This document shows positions 4,453-5,047 of a stretch of 5,047 nt of DNA, one piece after another. Location: assembly GCA_002401305.2 (NCBI GenBank), contig NVSO02000057.1, forward strand, positions 1 through 5,047, given 5' to 3'. Numbering within the stretch: position 1 is the stretch's first letter; each line of letters starts with the position of its first letter. The notes under the pieces are model-generated. The model was given only the letters and a program-made list of their open reading frames with translations, had not been told where the DNA came from and searched no databases. The translations under genes were made by a program, and so were the position numbers. Origin of the DNA: Rhodobiaceae bacterium (GTDB lineage: Bacteria; Pseudomonadota; Alphaproteobacteria; Parvibaculales; Parvibaculaceae).

Positions 4453-5047
4453 TTAAACCCGACGCGTCGGGTCTGAATGCTCCCAATCAGCCAAAAGAGC
4501 CCGCAAAGCACTTACAAATGCCAATGGCTGGTCCAGCATGACATGGTGGCGCGCTTGCGGAATTTCGACGATTGGAGCCGCCTTCCCAAGCAATTCGAAC
4601 ATGTAGGTTCCAATATCCTCAGGCAAAAGCACTGAATATTCCCCGCGGAAGACAGCGATTCGGCACTTACTCGCCCGTAATCGCTCAGAGGGGTCGCCAA
4701 TCGTGAAGCGGCGCCAAATGCTCGGGTCAAATTTCCACGTATAGCCGCCAGGAATTTCCTTCAGCGACATCTTCGCAATGTAATCGAGGATAAATTGGTT
4801 TTCACAAGGCTGGGGAGGCGCCAACCGGAACCGCTCGCGCGCCTGCTCAAATGTCGAATAAATCCGGTGCGGTCGCCCCCGTCGGCTAGGAGGGGAATGC
4901 TGACGGTCTGGAGGGTTTACCGGACTATCCACAATGATCGTCCCCGCCAACCGCTCCCCATAAAGCGCACCGGCCAAAATCGTCGCAAACCCACCAAAGG
5001 AATGACCCACAATGATCGGCGCTTCTTCATTATCAAAAAAGCCGGCG
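4453..5047 (-). CDS. Alpha/beta hydrolase, C-terminal part (5' end outside window)
   Basis: The frame is open to the window edge; 197 codons are visible before the TAA at 4453-4455. The nucleophile elbow G-H-S-F-G-G (visible residues 14-19, Ser16) follows the strand APIIV, as in alpha/beta hydrolases. RHHVMLDQP (166-174) supplies the catalytic histidine, and the final helix AFVSALRALLADW is typical of the fold. The acid of the triad is uncertain: the FRGEYS loop (133-138) has Ser where a Gly-x-x-Asp loop usually has Asp, so Asp40 in IIVDSP after the preceding strand is a candidate. The lid region is Pro/Arg-rich (SPPSRRGRPHR). The substrate is not predictable; esterase or haloalkane/epoxide hydrolase relatives are all possible. 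No signal peptide can be judged without the N-terminus. Confidence 0.88.
   Translation of the reverse strand, partial: AGFFDNEEAPIIVGHSFGGFATILAGALYGERLAGTIIVDSPVNPPDRQHSPPSRRGRPHRIYSTFEQARERFRLAPPQPCENQFILDYIAKMSLKEIPGGYTWKFDPSIWRRFTIGDPSERLRASKCRIAVFRGEYSVLLPEDIGTYMFELLGKAAPIVEIPQARHHVMLDQPLAFVSALRALLADWEHSDPTRRV
4457..4472 (-). terminator. 16-bp palindrome at the end of the hydrolase gene
   Basis: ACCCGACGCGTCGGGT is a perfect palindrome that overlaps the last codons of the hydrolase and ends one base before its stop codon. As RNA it gives a 6-bp GC-rich stem with a CGCG loop, followed by TTAAAAT in the - direction. It could act as a terminator that begins inside the coding sequence. The T-run is short. 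Confidence 0.45.

Noticed and set aside
5008..5010. A GTG as the start of the hydrolase
   Set aside because: It encodes the Val just before the catalytic GHSFGG elbow, and the frame continues upstream with fitting strand residues, so the true start is outside the window.
1..5047. A mobile element, CRISPR array, toxin-antitoxin or phage defence system
   Set aside because: No transposase, integrase, regularly spaced repeats, target-site duplications or defence-family domains are visible; all genes are recognisable core or metabolic types.

Overview
The window is ordinary chromosome, most likely from an alphaproteobacterium of moderate GC. Three observations point there: the transhydrogenase is split into three subunits (pntAA, pntAB, pntB) as in Rhodospirillum rubrum; a 49-residue protein of the alphaproteobacterial aa3-type cytochrome oxidase subunit IV family lies beside it; and the end of ribosomal protein S21 has the basic C-terminal extension seen in that class. 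I cannot name the genus.

Layout: the 3' part of rpsU enters from the left on the + strand and ends at a strong hairpin (208-240). Everything else is on the - strand. Reading in the direction of transcription, from right to left, there is the 3' part of an alpha/beta hydrolase gene (5047-4453), a small oxidase subunit IV gene (4222-4073), a 375-base non-coding stretch (4072-3698), the pntAA-pntAB-pntB operon (3697-834), and a GNAT acetyltransferase gene (760-272) that converges on rpsU.

Function: PntAA supplies the NAD(H)-binding domain I, PntAB the first part of the membrane domain II, and PntB the rest of domain II plus the NADP(H)-binding domain III. Together they form the proton-translocating transhydrogenase, which uses the proton motive force to make NADPH from NADH. 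The three genes are tightly packed: pntAA and pntAB overlap by one base, and the pntB ribosome binding site overlaps the pntAB stop codon, so they are almost certainly co-transcribed and translationally coupled. The oxidase subunit IV protein belongs to a terminal oxidase that builds the proton gradient the transhydrogenase uses.

I found no mobile element, CRISPR array, tRNA, rRNA or defence system. The least explained part is the stretch upstream of pntAA. It holds five copies of a GGTAG-containing motif, several inverted repeats, and a 9-base arm touching the pntAA start codon whose exact complement lies about 140 bases upstream in the same transcript. This could be a structured leader or a cluster of operators, but the sequence alone does not settle it.
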